DNA of 64,000 nucleotides from Mortierella sp. BCC40632 (lineage: Eukaryota > Mortierellomycota > Mortierellomycetes > Mortierellales > Mortierellaceae), in assembly GCA_011634665.1 (NCBI GenBank), contig WAEK01000006.1, positions 763,001 to 827,000 on the forward strand, given 5' to 3'. Below are positions 1 to 11,666 of the stretch, piece by piece (positions within the stretch are counted from its first letter, which is position 1; every line of letters starts with the position of its first letter). The position numbers and the translations under genes are program-made. The notes under the pieces were generated by a model. The model did not search any database. It was given only the letters and a program-made list of their open reading frames with translations, and had not been told where the DNA came from.

Positions 1-982
1 CGGCACTGAACGTTGAGGGACAAGTCGTAAAGCTTTCTAGGACCTTTGTCTTGTAGAATAACTATAGAAGTTTATGGGGTTGGCTCTCAAGCCAAGAACA
101 CAGCTTACATCAGTGTTCCCCGATTGCATGCTCTAGGCGAGGGGTTGATTATTTGGTCGATAGGCCCCAGTCTACCTACAGCTTGCCGTTTAACTGGTGC
201 AAGGACCAATCAAGCCTAAGGCCGAGGACTGACGTGCTTTGGCAAATGGTGCGGCGGAGGGTAAACGGAGGGAGGGAGGGGGGGGGGGATATCCCCAGAC
301 TCGATTCTGAGATTACAGTGCCTCACACGACGCGGTCGATACTTGTCTGTAGCAGCTTCAAGAGTACGTACTGGTAGCTCTAGCTGGAGTTACGAACACG
401 TAAGGCTACAAACTGGGTGCAAGATCGAAGCTTTTGCTCTCACACTGCGGGTTTTGAAAGCACCGTTGAATTGTTATTCCCAGCAGGCCAGCTAATTGAA
501 AATCAAACTTGCGGTTTTTTTTTTTTTTTTTTTTTTTTTTATTCATACTCAAAGAGGAAGAAAATAAAGTTCAGCATTAGAGGCGCGGGTAGGAAGGAGG
601 GTGAGTGTGAGCTGAAGTGATCTATAACAAAGAGTCCCTACTCTTATCATCCATACCCGTCATCCTTCATAGCGCAAGCTGCCAATTTTTGAGCCTTTTC
701 CTTCAACTTTTGGGATGCCCTTGATTTTTCTGATATCCCGGACGAATAGCAAGGTGAACATCATCGTTGATTGGATTTGTAGTCAGCGGGGACCAGATTG
801 GCTGAAGGTTGGGCAAGCCAGGGCGTAAAAAAAAAAAAAAGGGCACAAGAAAGGTTGCGGGATATAGTGAGGATTGACACAGCGGAAGTTCTTATTTGGT
901 AACTAAGAGATATCCAGTGGGCTGTATCAGACACTCGAGTTCCTTGAACGTCTCCATTCCCTCCTAAAAAAAAAAAAAAAAA

Positions 983-1265
983 GGCCTTTGTCCTATTCGA
1001 TATGGCCTTGGCCGCTCTCATTCTCTCACAGATCTCATGGTAGTTTTCATCTTTTGGTTCACAAATACTCCGGGTATCTTCTTTGAATTCTTTCGAGCAT
1101 CGGTCTCCAAAGAGATATTCCTCAAGGTGCATGTAATGATCCATAACATCTTGAGAGTCTGAGAAAGAGTGGAACACTTGATGATGGTCATACATCCGCG
1201 TAGGAATTTTTCAAATGGTTCATGGACGGGATCGCTTCCAAGAAGGTCTCGGGGAGATAAGACTC
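983..1265 (-). pseudogene. Possible decayed protein-coding relic
   Basis: Read on the minus strand, 1265 to about 1200 gives a protein-like stretch (ESYLPETFLEAIPSMNHLK). After a +1 frame change near 1196 it continues with a second protein-like stretch (VFHSFSDSQDVMDHYMHLEE) down to a poly-A/T run at about 965-982. No single frame is open across both parts and no splice pair joins them cleanly. The family is not recognised. It could equally be chance open frame, so it is reported only as a possible relic. Confidence 0.22.
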
Positions 1266-3220
1266 AATTCGAGGGTTGAGTGTTGAGCGTCAGACATCTC
1301 AAAGAGTTTCGATGGATTATCAGACCCAAATGTATCCTCTGATCCAGGCCCTGATAATACAAGTCAATGCTACTGTCACTGCCGTAGACATCAAGTCATA
1401 TGAGAGGGTTTAATCGTTTAAAGGTATCGAAATGTTCAGTGCCTAGGAATCCAATATCGCCTCGAGTGAGCGAATGTACACATATTCCGATAAAGAACCC
1501 TTGTTGGGCTGTAGTGGTCTTTGAATCTGCAGTGGCACCAGAGAAGGGGGTGGAAGGTATTTCGAACTTCCTTTGCAGAGTTAGCAAAGCTGTGCAAGGT
1601 CGTGCAAGGTCGGCATGCTTCAAGTGTTTGAGAATGAGCTAGGTGATATTTAGAATGGCGAATGTACTGAGGAGACATCTGCTCGTGCTCCTAGGTCGCT
1701 TCATGCAGACAGGAGATTGCCTTGGGCTTTCCTGGATATAGCTGGTTAGATACTTGGGTATTTTGGATGTAAGATAGGAGAACGAAGCTCGAAAAAGGTC
1801 AAAGGGGACGCCACAAACAAGCCCGGATAGCGCCAGCCAAAAGTAATAGCCCTGTCAAGGCGATAAAGCTCCTCGCCCTACCTTTGTCCTAATGTGTTGA
1901 TGTCCACAGGCCTAGCATTCCTCCCCTGCCTCTCTTGATTATTGGAGAATAGAGAAAAAAAGGACCTCAGCTAGAAGTAAGACTATATTACAGAGACGAA
2001 AGTGAGATGAGATGTCTAGTCCTGGTTTAGGAGAATGCATCTATTCTGTACTGATGGGTGATGACATGGAATGAGGGGTTGCTGGTGGAGGAATGGAGAT
2101 GGACCCATTGGTTCCTCGTCGCTGCAGCTTGCGTCGCACAGGAACGCGCAAAGTCTCAGCCCTCTTGAGTGACTGTGAGCCTGCTTTACTCACTGTTCCT
2201 GTGGGGTAGGAGTGGGAGAGCATCGAAGAATCCCAAGAGCTGAGTAAAGAGGTAAAGAGGCATGGTCCTTGCTACTCTTAGCTCTCTCTCTCTCTCTCTC
2301 CTCCTGCTGGATCACTAGCGATCTCTCTCAACCATTATCGTATCCTCGCGACCATGTAAAAATCCAAGCTGAAGATTGACACTGCCGATTGACAGAGTAT
2401 TACAACAGATCGATTTCCTTTCTCCCAACCCTCTCAAAAAGGGTGCAGGAGCAGCAAAAGACACAGTGAGCATGTCGGTGCAGCGCAGCACTAGACAGCC
2501 TGATATTGTTGTGGGTGTTAGGGTCTACTGTTTGGTTTTAGGTTACTCGCAGAGGAGAGTGGGACGAGGCAAGGGAGCTCACCAGCAACGACATGAACCA
2601 CCGCACGAGCAACCACAAACTCACTGAGTCTGATTAAAAGGACAGTACCTCTGCCAGCTGAACAGGGTCAATCCAGAACGCCATAGTGAACGTGTTTTGA
2701 GTACAATCCTATTCCACCACAAACCGCCCGTCGCCTTTATCTAGTCACCTTTGCTGAAAAATGAACTGACCAGTCTTGCGCATGCGTGGCCTTCTGCGGA
2801 AGGCCTGAAGTGGATATCCAAATGATACAAATGCTAGGATGGTATGCCAACTATGATCAACATTGGTGAAGAGTACTGAGCCGACTCTTTCCTAACAGCC
2901 TAATCTAACGAACATGTACTTCCTCAATTGCCGATAACATCGGAACGAAATATCAAATGAAATGTGCGATACGCCTCATGGCATTATTGAAAATCTTGAA
3001 GATACGATGACGATAGAGATCTCTATTAGGTCCAAATCCGCAAGCAAATACCGACCAGAGTTTTTTCCCCGTAATTTGCCTGAATACAAAGGCGAGATGT
3101 CCAGTGTGGTTGTTTAAACAGGAGGGGTGACGACGATAACCTCCTGATCGAAGAAGCGGCCGTACTGAGCTTCATGCCTGGAGGTTGGTGGGTGCGTTTC
3201 CATCTCATGCAACAATCGAT

Positions 3221-3450
3221 CTATGGTCTGAGAGTCTGATAAAACACTACTCCCAGCGTAGGGGGCGATCCTCCCTGAATTGACGCTATTTTCTTCATCG
3301 CATGGGTCGTCAGAGCTAGACCTTTCATAACTTCTACTTTCACTAGCCTCTTGAGTTCTGGTGACCCATGCGATGAATAAGATTGCGTCAATCCAGGGAG
3401 GATCACCCCCTACGCTGGGAGTAGTGTTTTATCAGACTCTCAGGCCATAG
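3221..3450. repeat. Long inverted repeat (about 90-bp arms, 50-bp loop)
   Basis: Positions 3221-3310 are the near-exact reverse complement of 3361-3450, with about 8 mismatches over 90 bases by eye. The loop is 3311-3360, and complementarity continues weakly a few bases into it. The outer ends read CTATGG(T/C)CTGAGAGTCTGAT. No transposase, terminal target duplication or coding frame is evident. It could be a foldback/MITE-type element remnant, a gene-conversion palindrome or a hairpin RNA source. Confidence 0.85.
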
Positions 3451-5393
3451 GTCGTTCGTCGTGTAGGGTCGAGGCAAGCTCGACACCACTGGGACCCAGG
3501 CCTTGTCCTCCATCAACCTCCAGAAGTTCGGTTCTACGAGAATACCATTTCTTCGACGACTATGACCATATAAGAGAATATGGAGGCGGGTCACCACTTC
3601 GATGCCACCAAACTCTGAAGAAGCATTTTTTTTGTTTTGAACAGCGGTTCAGAGATGAACGCAAACGCATTATTGCCATTGAAACCGTTACACATTGTGT
3701 CTGAACAATGGATGGATGACATACACCCTACATATTCCACATGACACTTTTTTTTTTTTTTTGCAACACAATGGTGCGACGCCTCGAAATACTGTTGGTA
3801 CCTGTCTTTGAGTTCCGAATATTATTTTATAGACCTGGGTGCTACGGTTGTCAAGATGTCCTGGCCGCTATCGACCACATCCGGGGAGGGGGGGGGGGCA
3901 GGTGTGTGCAATCATACAGATATCCGCCTATTTTTTAAATGTCGATGACGACAGTGCTAACGGTGGGGCTGGTGGTGAAGATGATGCTGGTGGAGATTAT
4001 GGAGGAATTAATGAAGGAGCATCTCTCCACCATACCTACCCTACTCAAGCATCCAATGACAAAATACAATGGTAGTTGGCATAAAGCGAATATCATCCTG
4101 ACAGCTCCTCTTATATAAAGTATCCTAGAATGACTTCCCCCCCCCCATAATACACCGACATGCACCACCTTTGCTGAGGATGAAATGCAGGCTACTGAAG
4201 ATATATGCTAACCATTGTAGCGATTGTCTTTTTTTATTCATTGATCGGTGTAGCGAAGGTGAAGACAAAGTAGGAGCTTTTGTCGAACTATTGCCGCCAG
4301 AACACTGAAGGCATGAGGCGATAACCCTATCCTTGGAACGAAGATTCGGCGACTACACTGCGTGTTTTTGTCCAAATTAAAAAAAAAAAAAGGTATTGCT
4401 CCTCTCTGTCATTTTGTTGTTTGTTTTTGGTTGATCATTTGCACTGTATATTACATTCTACTCTCCTAAACACTGAAAGCGCGTTGACATGCGGGGTGTA
4501 ATGCATTTCTCACTTTCAGTTGCATTGAGAAGCCCTTGTCACAAGGGGTTGCTGTTACCCTATTACCAAAGACCCTCAGCTTGCACAGCGTGTCTGACTT
4601 TTCAAGTCAATGTCACTTGCATCTGGGTTTCATGTGGTCCACGCCAGTGACGCAGTAGGTGTCCCTTAGTCTATTGAGCTCAACATTAAGAATCCAATAT
4701 CGTGCAACTTCTACCCAGTTTCCAGTAAGCATCTGGAGAGTCTATAAAAAGAGTAAGAGAAGACAGCAAGTAAGAGTGAGAGAGGCAATAGCGACCAAGA
4801 GAGTGGGAAATGGGCGTAATCAATAGAAGGAAGGAAAGTGTGTGTGAGAGAGAAGGTAGTGTCTGTGGGCGTGCTCTGAGGCGTTAATGTTGGGTGGATG
4901 CATGGATGGACACCTGGATAGAGCGCGACTCTGCCAAAAGGATGAGAATGAGAAGATGGAGTTGGAGTGAGAAATCACTAGAGTAGAGATGAACATGCTA
5001 AAAGACGGATGATGAATGAAAAGAGCATGGCAGGAATAGAGTGTGCATGTGAAATGGCAAGAGAGAACAGGGCAAATGGCTTAAAGCCAGGTACTGTGGC
5101 TTGTGTTAATAAAAGCTGTCTTATTTATGAGTGCGGTCAGTAGCGGTATGCATGCTTGGGCGCAGTCAAGATGGAGCGACATCGAGTGCATGGGAGCCTG
5201 GACCATCGCCGTCAATGTTCTTGCATCCTATCCATGGGGGAGCCTATGGCAGGGCCTAACTGACTTGCAACCTACACTAGCATATTCGCCATTGTTTTTT
5301 CTCGGATACCACCAGCCAGGACCATGTAGGATCAAATTAGTCTGTTTTCGATCTCTCACAGGTTCTTTCTCTCCTCTCTCTCTCCTATCTATT

Positions 5394-5427
<34 letters not shown>

Positions 5428-5648
5428 ACAAGTGCCAACGTTAGCTTGACTCTATCTCTGTCATAGTGTGCTACGACTACCACCGGGCCCATACTCTTCC
5501 ACTCACTTCATGAATGAATGTGCTGGGTTCCTGTCCTTGGTTGTCTTCGTCAGGGTGATGTCGTACCAGATGTTATACATCATCGACAATAGCCTGCTGG
5601 TAACGACAATGCATCGAATCGATTATGTCGAGTCAGTGAGCATTGCTG

Positions 5649-5651
<3 letters not shown>

Positions 5652-5682
<31 letters not shown>
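5652..5682. repeat. (CT)n microsatellite
   Basis: Uninterrupted CT dinucleotide tract in intergenic DNA, one of many similar tracts in the window. No gene association was seen. Confidence 0.9.
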
Positions 5683-5685
<3 letters not shown>

Positions 5686-7434
5686 CTTTGATGCAGAGCG
5701 AGTGCGATTGCATGGTGGGATAGGAGAAATGACGAGGAAACAGAAGAAGGGATGTTGGGACGGATAAGGGACGACGCCATGAAAGATCTCTTTATTGAAA
5801 GAAAGTCTGAATCGATCAAGCTCAACCATTCCATCTTAGACAAGGAGACACATACGCCAAGGAAACTCAAGAAATAGACCCTGTATCGTTGTCTACTCTG
5901 CTTCTTCCACTCCATCTTTGCTTCGTAGTGGGAGTCGCTAATGAACGCTATGTGTGGCTACCATATCAATGGATCTCGAGGACTGGAGGGTCTCCTACAG
6001 AGGCAATGAGAGTCATTGGTTACCGAGGAGAGAAGTATAGCTGGTGTTATTACTGCATATTCACTGGTACATGCCAATTCTTTCCATAAGAGATCTTTCC
6101 ATGCATCAAAAGTCTCCGAGATGTATACTGTACCACTCAGAAAAAAAAAAAATAGCTGGTAGAATGTCCGCCCAACCTACACATGAATGCTTTCTTCCTT
6201 TCTTTTCTTTTCTTTCTTTCATTTTTTTTTTTTTTTCTAAAGAGTAGGCGCGATTGCTCGTCTAGCGAAGAGGATAAAGATATGGAGTCTTTTTTTCCCA
6301 CGGGAAAGACATCTGGGTAAAGACCAAGTAAGTGGGGCTGCGGGGGGAGGACATCGTCATCCTTCTGAGGAGTTAAAAAAAGAAAAAAAAAGAAAAATGG
6401 AGGACTTTTTTAGCACCAAAAGTTCCTTTGATCGGCTCAAAGTTCATGTGCCTCTTTTTTTTTCTCCGTTTCCACAGGCTAGAGATATCGTGCCATGTTT
6501 TGCAGAGAGGGAGGTTGCGCCAGAGAGGTCGTGCGCAGACCCAACAGCGGAAATGTTAACGCCGCTCCTCTGCCTTCTCTTCTTCCCCCGCCTTCTCCCA
6601 CTTCCGCAGATCAGAGGAGGAAGGAGAGAGTTGTACACAGTGCGACTCCACTCCGGGCGCGAGATAATCTTTTAAGGTTCAAAAGATGCAGGCTGATCTT
6701 TTATCGCCACGCCTTGTGTGCATGTATTTGCAGCGAGATAAACTTTCTGTTAGCTCGGATTCCGGTGACTCTTTTTTTTTTTTTTTTTTTTTATTTTTCT
6801 CCAGCCCTCCATTGGCTGTTGATTGGGGGAAAAAGAGCGCCAAACACCAACCAGCCAGCCAGCCAGCCAGGCCAGAGACTGCCTGACGAACCTTGCTAAA
6901 CAGTTAGCTTTTTCATGGTTCCTGTCTGTTTGCTGGACAAAGACAGACAAACAGACAGACACAGGCCCAATAACATCGAAATGTCGGCTTTTGAGCTGGT
7001 AGAGATTGAACAAATGCAGTGCAACAATGAGGGATCGATGCAAGGAATAGGCGGAAGGCACAAAGGAGCGATGGTCGTAGCACCGTTAACCGTCCACACC
7101 GTGTCAAATATCAGGACGAGTAGCAGCAAAAGACTGAATTAGGCTTTACCGAGAGTAAAGAGAATACAGCAGCTGTCTACTTGCCTACCTCCACTGTTCC
7201 GTGGAATACAAGAAAAAAAGAAGCAGAAGCTAGCGGGAGGGAAAAACTATCTACCTCCAAATTCCATTCTTTCTCTTCACCAATTCCCTTCAACACTGTT
7301 TTGCAGATGCAGATATGTGTGGGAGCCACGACGGGAATCCCTCTTTGTGTAATGTATGATAACAATCGATACCAACACTAAATGCGCTTGGCAGTGGTCA
7401 GCCTCGAAACCTTATTGAAAGACCCTGTGGGGAT

Positions 7435-7443
7435 TATATAAAG
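7435..7443 (+). promoter_or_regulatory. TATA box of the GH20 gene
   Basis: TATATAAAG lies about 96 bp upstream of the GH20 start codon and is followed by a CT-rich leader (about 7460-7525). The same TATA-to-ATG spacing (about 85-105 bp) recurs before the GH18 gene, the I9-like gene and the hypothetical gene at 27.0 kb, which supports all four start assignments. Confidence 0.7.
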
Positions 7444-7538
7444 ACTGGCCACGGGCTTCTCAACCCATCTCATCCCCGACCTTTCTCCTCCCTTCTTTTC
7501 TTTTGTCTTTTCTCCGTTGTGTATAAATCTCTTCCCAT

Positions 7539-9544
7539 ATGCACGCCGGTCTCTCCTCCTTGTCCGTCGCGGCAGTTGCCCTGGCGGTTGTCGCAGCGCA
7601 GTCAGCCCCCGAGACTGCCTTCAACGCTCCACGCCAGGTGATCCAGGGAATCCCTGCCGTCAACCCAGTCAGCCAACCCTGGATCTGGCCTCTCCCTCAG
7701 AACTGGAAGCGTGGCTCAAACACTCTCAAGATCTCCGAGCGTATTCGCTTCGAAGGCAAGGGAGCTCGTCAGCCTATTATCTCAAAGGCCATCAAGCGCT
7801 ACCAGGGCCTCATGTTCAAGAAGGAAGATTTCCCCATGATCCCTTACAACTGGTCCACCACCGACAACAAGCCTTCTCGCTCGGTCCTGAACACGGTTGT
7901 CATTGATGTCAAGACCACAAACGACCGCCTCGACTTGGACACTGACGAGAGCTATACTTTGACTGTTCCCGTCAGCGGAAAGGCTGTCCTCCAGGCTGAG
8001 ACTGTCTACGGTGCCCTCCATGGTCTTGAGACTCTCTCTCAGCTTGTCCAGTACTTCCCTGAGCGTCGCTCCTACTATATCCCCAACGCCCCATGGAAGA
8101 TTTCTGATTACCCCAAGTACAAGCACCGTGGTATTTTGCTTGATACTTCTCGTCACTACTACACGGTCCAGGAGATTGAAAAGATTATCGAGAGTAAGCA
8201 ATGAGTCCCCCTCTCCTTCCCTTTGAGATAACTATTCACTGTTTTAAGGGTCAACTCATGGAACTCACCGTTGTACTTTTTTTTTTTCCATCTTGCCCTG
8301 GCTCTTACAGCGTTGTCCTGGAGCAAGCTCAATGTTTTCCACTGGCACATGCTCGACTCGACCTCGTTCCCTTATGTCTCCAAGAAGTTCCCTGCGCTTG
8401 CAGCCAAGGGAGCGTACTCACCAGCCCACGTCTACACGGCAAAGGACATTAAGCGCATCGTTCAGTTCGCAAAGGAGCGCGGTGTCCGAGTTATTCCCGA
8501 GATGGAGGCCCCTGGCCACAGCACTGCTTGGGGTTATGGTAAGTTGAGATTTTCAAGTCAGACCAACAGAAGCCAGACTGGGTGACACAACTCCATACCC
8601 CCGTGGGAATCCTCTGACCAAAATTTTTTTTGCTCCCCTTCCTCCTCCTCCTCCTCCTCCTCCTCCCCCTCTCTTCTTTTTTAGGTATCCCTGAAATCGC
8701 CTCCTGCCTCAACACTCAGCCCTACCCTGGCTACACCATCCAGCCTCCCGCCGGCCAGCTTAACATTGCTCACCCCAAGACAAAGGAGGTTGTCTATGGT
8801 CTGATCGATGAGTGGGCTGAGCTCTTCCCCGACTCGTTCTTCCATGCTGCGGGTGACGAGGTCATTATGAAGTGCTGGGAGGACGACCCATACATCACCG
8901 ACTACTTGAAAAAGAAGAACCAGACATTGATGCAGCTCTTTGAAGAATTCACTCTGGGTATGGAGGACCATGTCCGCCAAAAGAACAAGACTGTCATGGT
9001 CTGGCAAGAGATGTTGCTCGAATACCATGTCGATTTGCCCAAGGATACCGTCGTTCAAGTCTGGATTGGCTCGGATGGTGTCAAGGAAGTCACTGAGAAG
9101 GGCTACAGGACTATTGTCTCGGCTCAGAATTTCTGGTACTTGGATCTCGGATTCGGTCGTCCTCGCTCCAACCCTTACCCCGAGGTTCAGGGCGCTGGCT
9201 TCAACCACTGGAACCGAGTCTACAGCTACGATATGCGCGCTAACCTGACCAAGGCAGAGGCCGACTTGATCTTGGGTGCCGAGGCTACCATGTGGGGCGA
9301 ACTTGCGGATCCCAACAACATTGAGGATCGTCTGTGGCCTCGAGCTGCTGCTTTTGCCGAGCGTCTGTGGTCTGGTTATGAGAACCCCAAGGGCGAACCC
9401 CTCCTTAGTGCTGATGCTATCCTCCGCCTGTTGCCCTGGCGCGAGCGCTTGGTCCTCCGTGGTGTCCGTGCTGGTCCTCTGGGTCAAGGTTTCTGCACAC
9501 GCAACCCTCTGGATTGCTTCCAGCCTCCCAACCCTAACAAGTAA
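7539..9544 (+). CDS. Secreted beta-N-acetylhexosaminidase (GH20)
   Basis: Exons 7539-8193, 8311-8538 and 8685-9544 (GTAAGC/ACAG and GTAAGT/TTAG introns, both phase 1) give 580 residues. The N-terminus (MHAGLSSLSVAAVALAVVAA) is a plausible signal peptide. It is followed by a hexosaminidase N-terminal alpha/beta domain and the GH20 barrel. The splice 1 junction reads IETLSWSKLNVFHWHMLDS, a GH20 signature. The catalytic Asp-Glu pair is D352-E353 in HAAGDEV; the family usually has HxGGDE, so the first Gly is Ala here. By family knowledge it removes terminal GlcNAc from chito-oligosaccharides by substrate-assisted catalysis, outside the cell or at the wall. It lies 2.1 kb upstream of a GH18 chitinase on the same strand, which fits joint chitin breakdown or wall remodelling. 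Intron 2 carries a (CTC)n tract next to its acceptor. Confidence 0.95.
8639..8666 (+). repeat. (CTC)n tract in GH20 intron 2
   Basis: A CTC/TCC trinucleotide run fills the 3' part of intron 2 (8539-8684). It ends about 20 bp before the acceptor at 8683-8684 and so doubles as its polypyrimidine tract. Confidence 0.85.
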
Positions 9545-9746
9545 CCTTTTTTTTAGGCTGGAATCAACATGTAAAATAGAGGATCGAGTAACTACTCTGT
9601 CCCCCCCCCCTCCTTCTCAACCTACCCTATTCTTCAGAACCATGGAAAAGGCCTACTGCCTTGCGGAGGAGAAGAAAAAGTCATCTATCTGCTCCAGTTT
9701 CCATTTCCTGTGTAATCTCTCTTTCTTTACCTCCACTCTCAAAGAA

Positions 9747-9752
9747 AATAAA
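9747..9752 (+). terminator. AATAAA polyadenylation signal after GH20
   Basis: AATAAA lies about 200 bp downstream of the GH20 stop codon in AT-rich DNA. The position is plausible for 3'-end formation, but it is assigned by motif only. Confidence 0.4.
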
Positions 9753-10330
9753 ATGTAATTAACCGGTAGAAGTTTTTTACGCCTCGTTTGAATGATCTCT
9801 TAAAATTTACCAGCACAATAACAGTATCGAGGGCAAAACGACCATCTTGTGGGGTTCCCCGCATGCTTTCTGACATCGGTGCTCGAATTCGTTTGGTCTT
9901 GAATTGGTGAAAAAAAAGGAGGGGGAAGGGAGGAGGAGAGATGAGTCAGCAAGGTAGAACTAGGATGGAACAAGCGAGATCCCTATTCTTCAACCAAAGT
10001 GTCCAGGTCAAGTTACAATTCTGAGTCCGAGTTATCCGAGGAGAGGATTCTTTGTTGTCCGCCCTACCTCTTCCTCCTCCTCCTTCCCCTCTTTTTTGAA
10101 GTCTATTCAAGCTGTGGTCGTTAAGGATAAAAATACTCCGCCCATGATGAAAATCTTTATTCGTCTGGGTTCAGAGTTTGGTCCCGTAACACCGATGCCT
10201 TTTGTCATGGCAATAATCTAGTCCTCTCCTTGGAACCGACGCAGTCATCATCCTGGGGTCGAATTAGGAAGTCCATATTTGGACATCTGGCCGTGTCTTC
10301 TCATGGAACTCGTCTGGTTACCTGCTCCGC

Positions 10331-10357
10331 TTTTTTTTTTTTTTTTTTTTTTTTTTT
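10331..10357. repeat. Poly-T tract
   Basis: A 27-base T homopolymer in intergenic DNA. Length calls in such runs are unreliable. Confidence 0.9.
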
Positions 10358-11572
10358 CCCTAGAGATTGACTCGCTCTTGACCAGAGAGAGGGAGATAGA
10401 TAGTATATCATGGTCTTTATCCATTTTCTTCATGGCCATCTGAGAAAAGACTTGAGTCTTTTTTGTTACCGCCAATAGCATTATGGTAACTGAGCAGATT
10501 GGATTGTAGTCCCTTGCAAGAGTCGTAATCATGGGATATTTTTTTTTTGCCTCTGTTGTGGTCAGTTGTACTGCTGCACTATTAGCTCATGATGCCGAGA
10601 AAATGGTACCTCTATTTTTTTTTTCTCTCTCTTTGCCCAAACCTTGAGAGCCTAGGTTTGTCGCGTACTCTAGTAACCACAAGAGAATCCCTTGGTCGGT
10701 CAATGAATAACCGGATGAATGCAAAGAAAAATGAGGCATATTCTTTCACTGTGAGGGGGTGGAGACTCACAATTGACTGGTTTTCGTGTTGAGTGTCGAT
10801 AAAAGGCTTTAACGAATATTAAGAGTCTCCCCACAATGCTGTTGTACAAAGGAGGTCTTGCGTACGTAAAAGTGCATGGCCTGGCAATATCCATGAACTA
10901 GCTAGGTCTAAAAAGGAGCCATATCCTGGACTTTCTTCTCTTAGACTTTCGAGAGGTTGAAAATGTTTTGAATGAGCCAGGGCTGAATAGTCTTTGCCAC
11001 GGGGTGTTGAGAAAAACTTTGGTCCGGAAGACTCGTGTTCGTTTTTTTGCTTCTGGAAGCTACGGGAGTATCCAGACTGCTGATAGGCTCCATCGGATAA
11101 GCATGGATCCTTTGAATCTGAGTAAAAATGGCCTGTTGCTTTGACTAAGAGAAAGAGCTAACCTACCATCGGTTTCTTTAGTCTAGTCCTGAGCGGATAC
11201 TTTCCTTATTGAGAAAGGGAGATATGGGCTTGGGTCATCCAAGAGAACCATTCCGCGTTCTGTCTAAACAGCTCAAGTGTAACTTGAGGAAGAGAAAGGG
11301 GCGCAGACGGTGAAAGGGGGAATGCGATGGGCGACGATTGTGTTCAAGCTAACGGTGAGCCCTTGGCACAATGCGCAGTCAGAAGAATGCCCATGGGATG
11401 AGTGAGCTACATGCATGTACCATGATCCAATCAAAGTGCGGCCACATGTGGAGAAAACAAAAAAAGAGGGAGTTCGAGAATCATGAGAGGGGTTACCCGG
11501 AATATTCTTGGCACTGAGCGATAATCGTGCATGACCATTCCAAAGCATGGCGCCACGCGGAGAAATTACATG

Positions 11573-11581
11573 TTATAAAAG
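11573..11581 (+). promoter_or_regulatory. TATA box of the GH18 gene
   Basis: TTATAAAAG lies about 90 bp upstream of the ATG at 11667 and is followed by a CT-rich leader. An in-frame ATG at 11547 lies upstream of this box, so translation is taken to start at 11667. Confidence 0.7.
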
Positions 11582-11666
11582 CCGTTGGGACCCTCTTTCG
11601 CCATTCTTTTTTGTCCGTGTACCCTGTCTTCTTCCATTAATACCATCTTTAATTCCTTCTTGCTCC

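Larger units (their letters stand above)
1..7434. other. Intergenic region with no recognisable intact gene
   Basis: About 7.4 kb upstream of the GH20 gene. Open frames on both strands are short, low in complexity or run through homopolymers, and none shows a convincing domain or a splice pattern that extends it. The region holds poly-T (515-540), poly-A (5395-5424), (CT)n at 2281-2300 and 5652-5682, a CCAG tetranucleotide run near 6850-6870, a decayed coding relic near 983-1265 and a long inverted repeat at 3221-3450. Nothing else could be assigned. Confidence 0.6.
9545..11572. other. Intergenic region, GH20 to GH18
   Basis: About 2 kb of noncoding DNA between two + strand genes. It holds a candidate polyadenylation signal at 9747, a poly-C run near 9601, a 27-base poly-T at 10331-10357, and the promoter of the chitinase gene at its right end. 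The short open frames on both strands show no recognisable domain. Confidence 0.6.

Noticed and set aside
11547..11666. Upstream in-frame start for the GH18 chitinase
   Set aside because: It lies before the TATA box, and it would bury the signal peptide 40 residues inside the protein.
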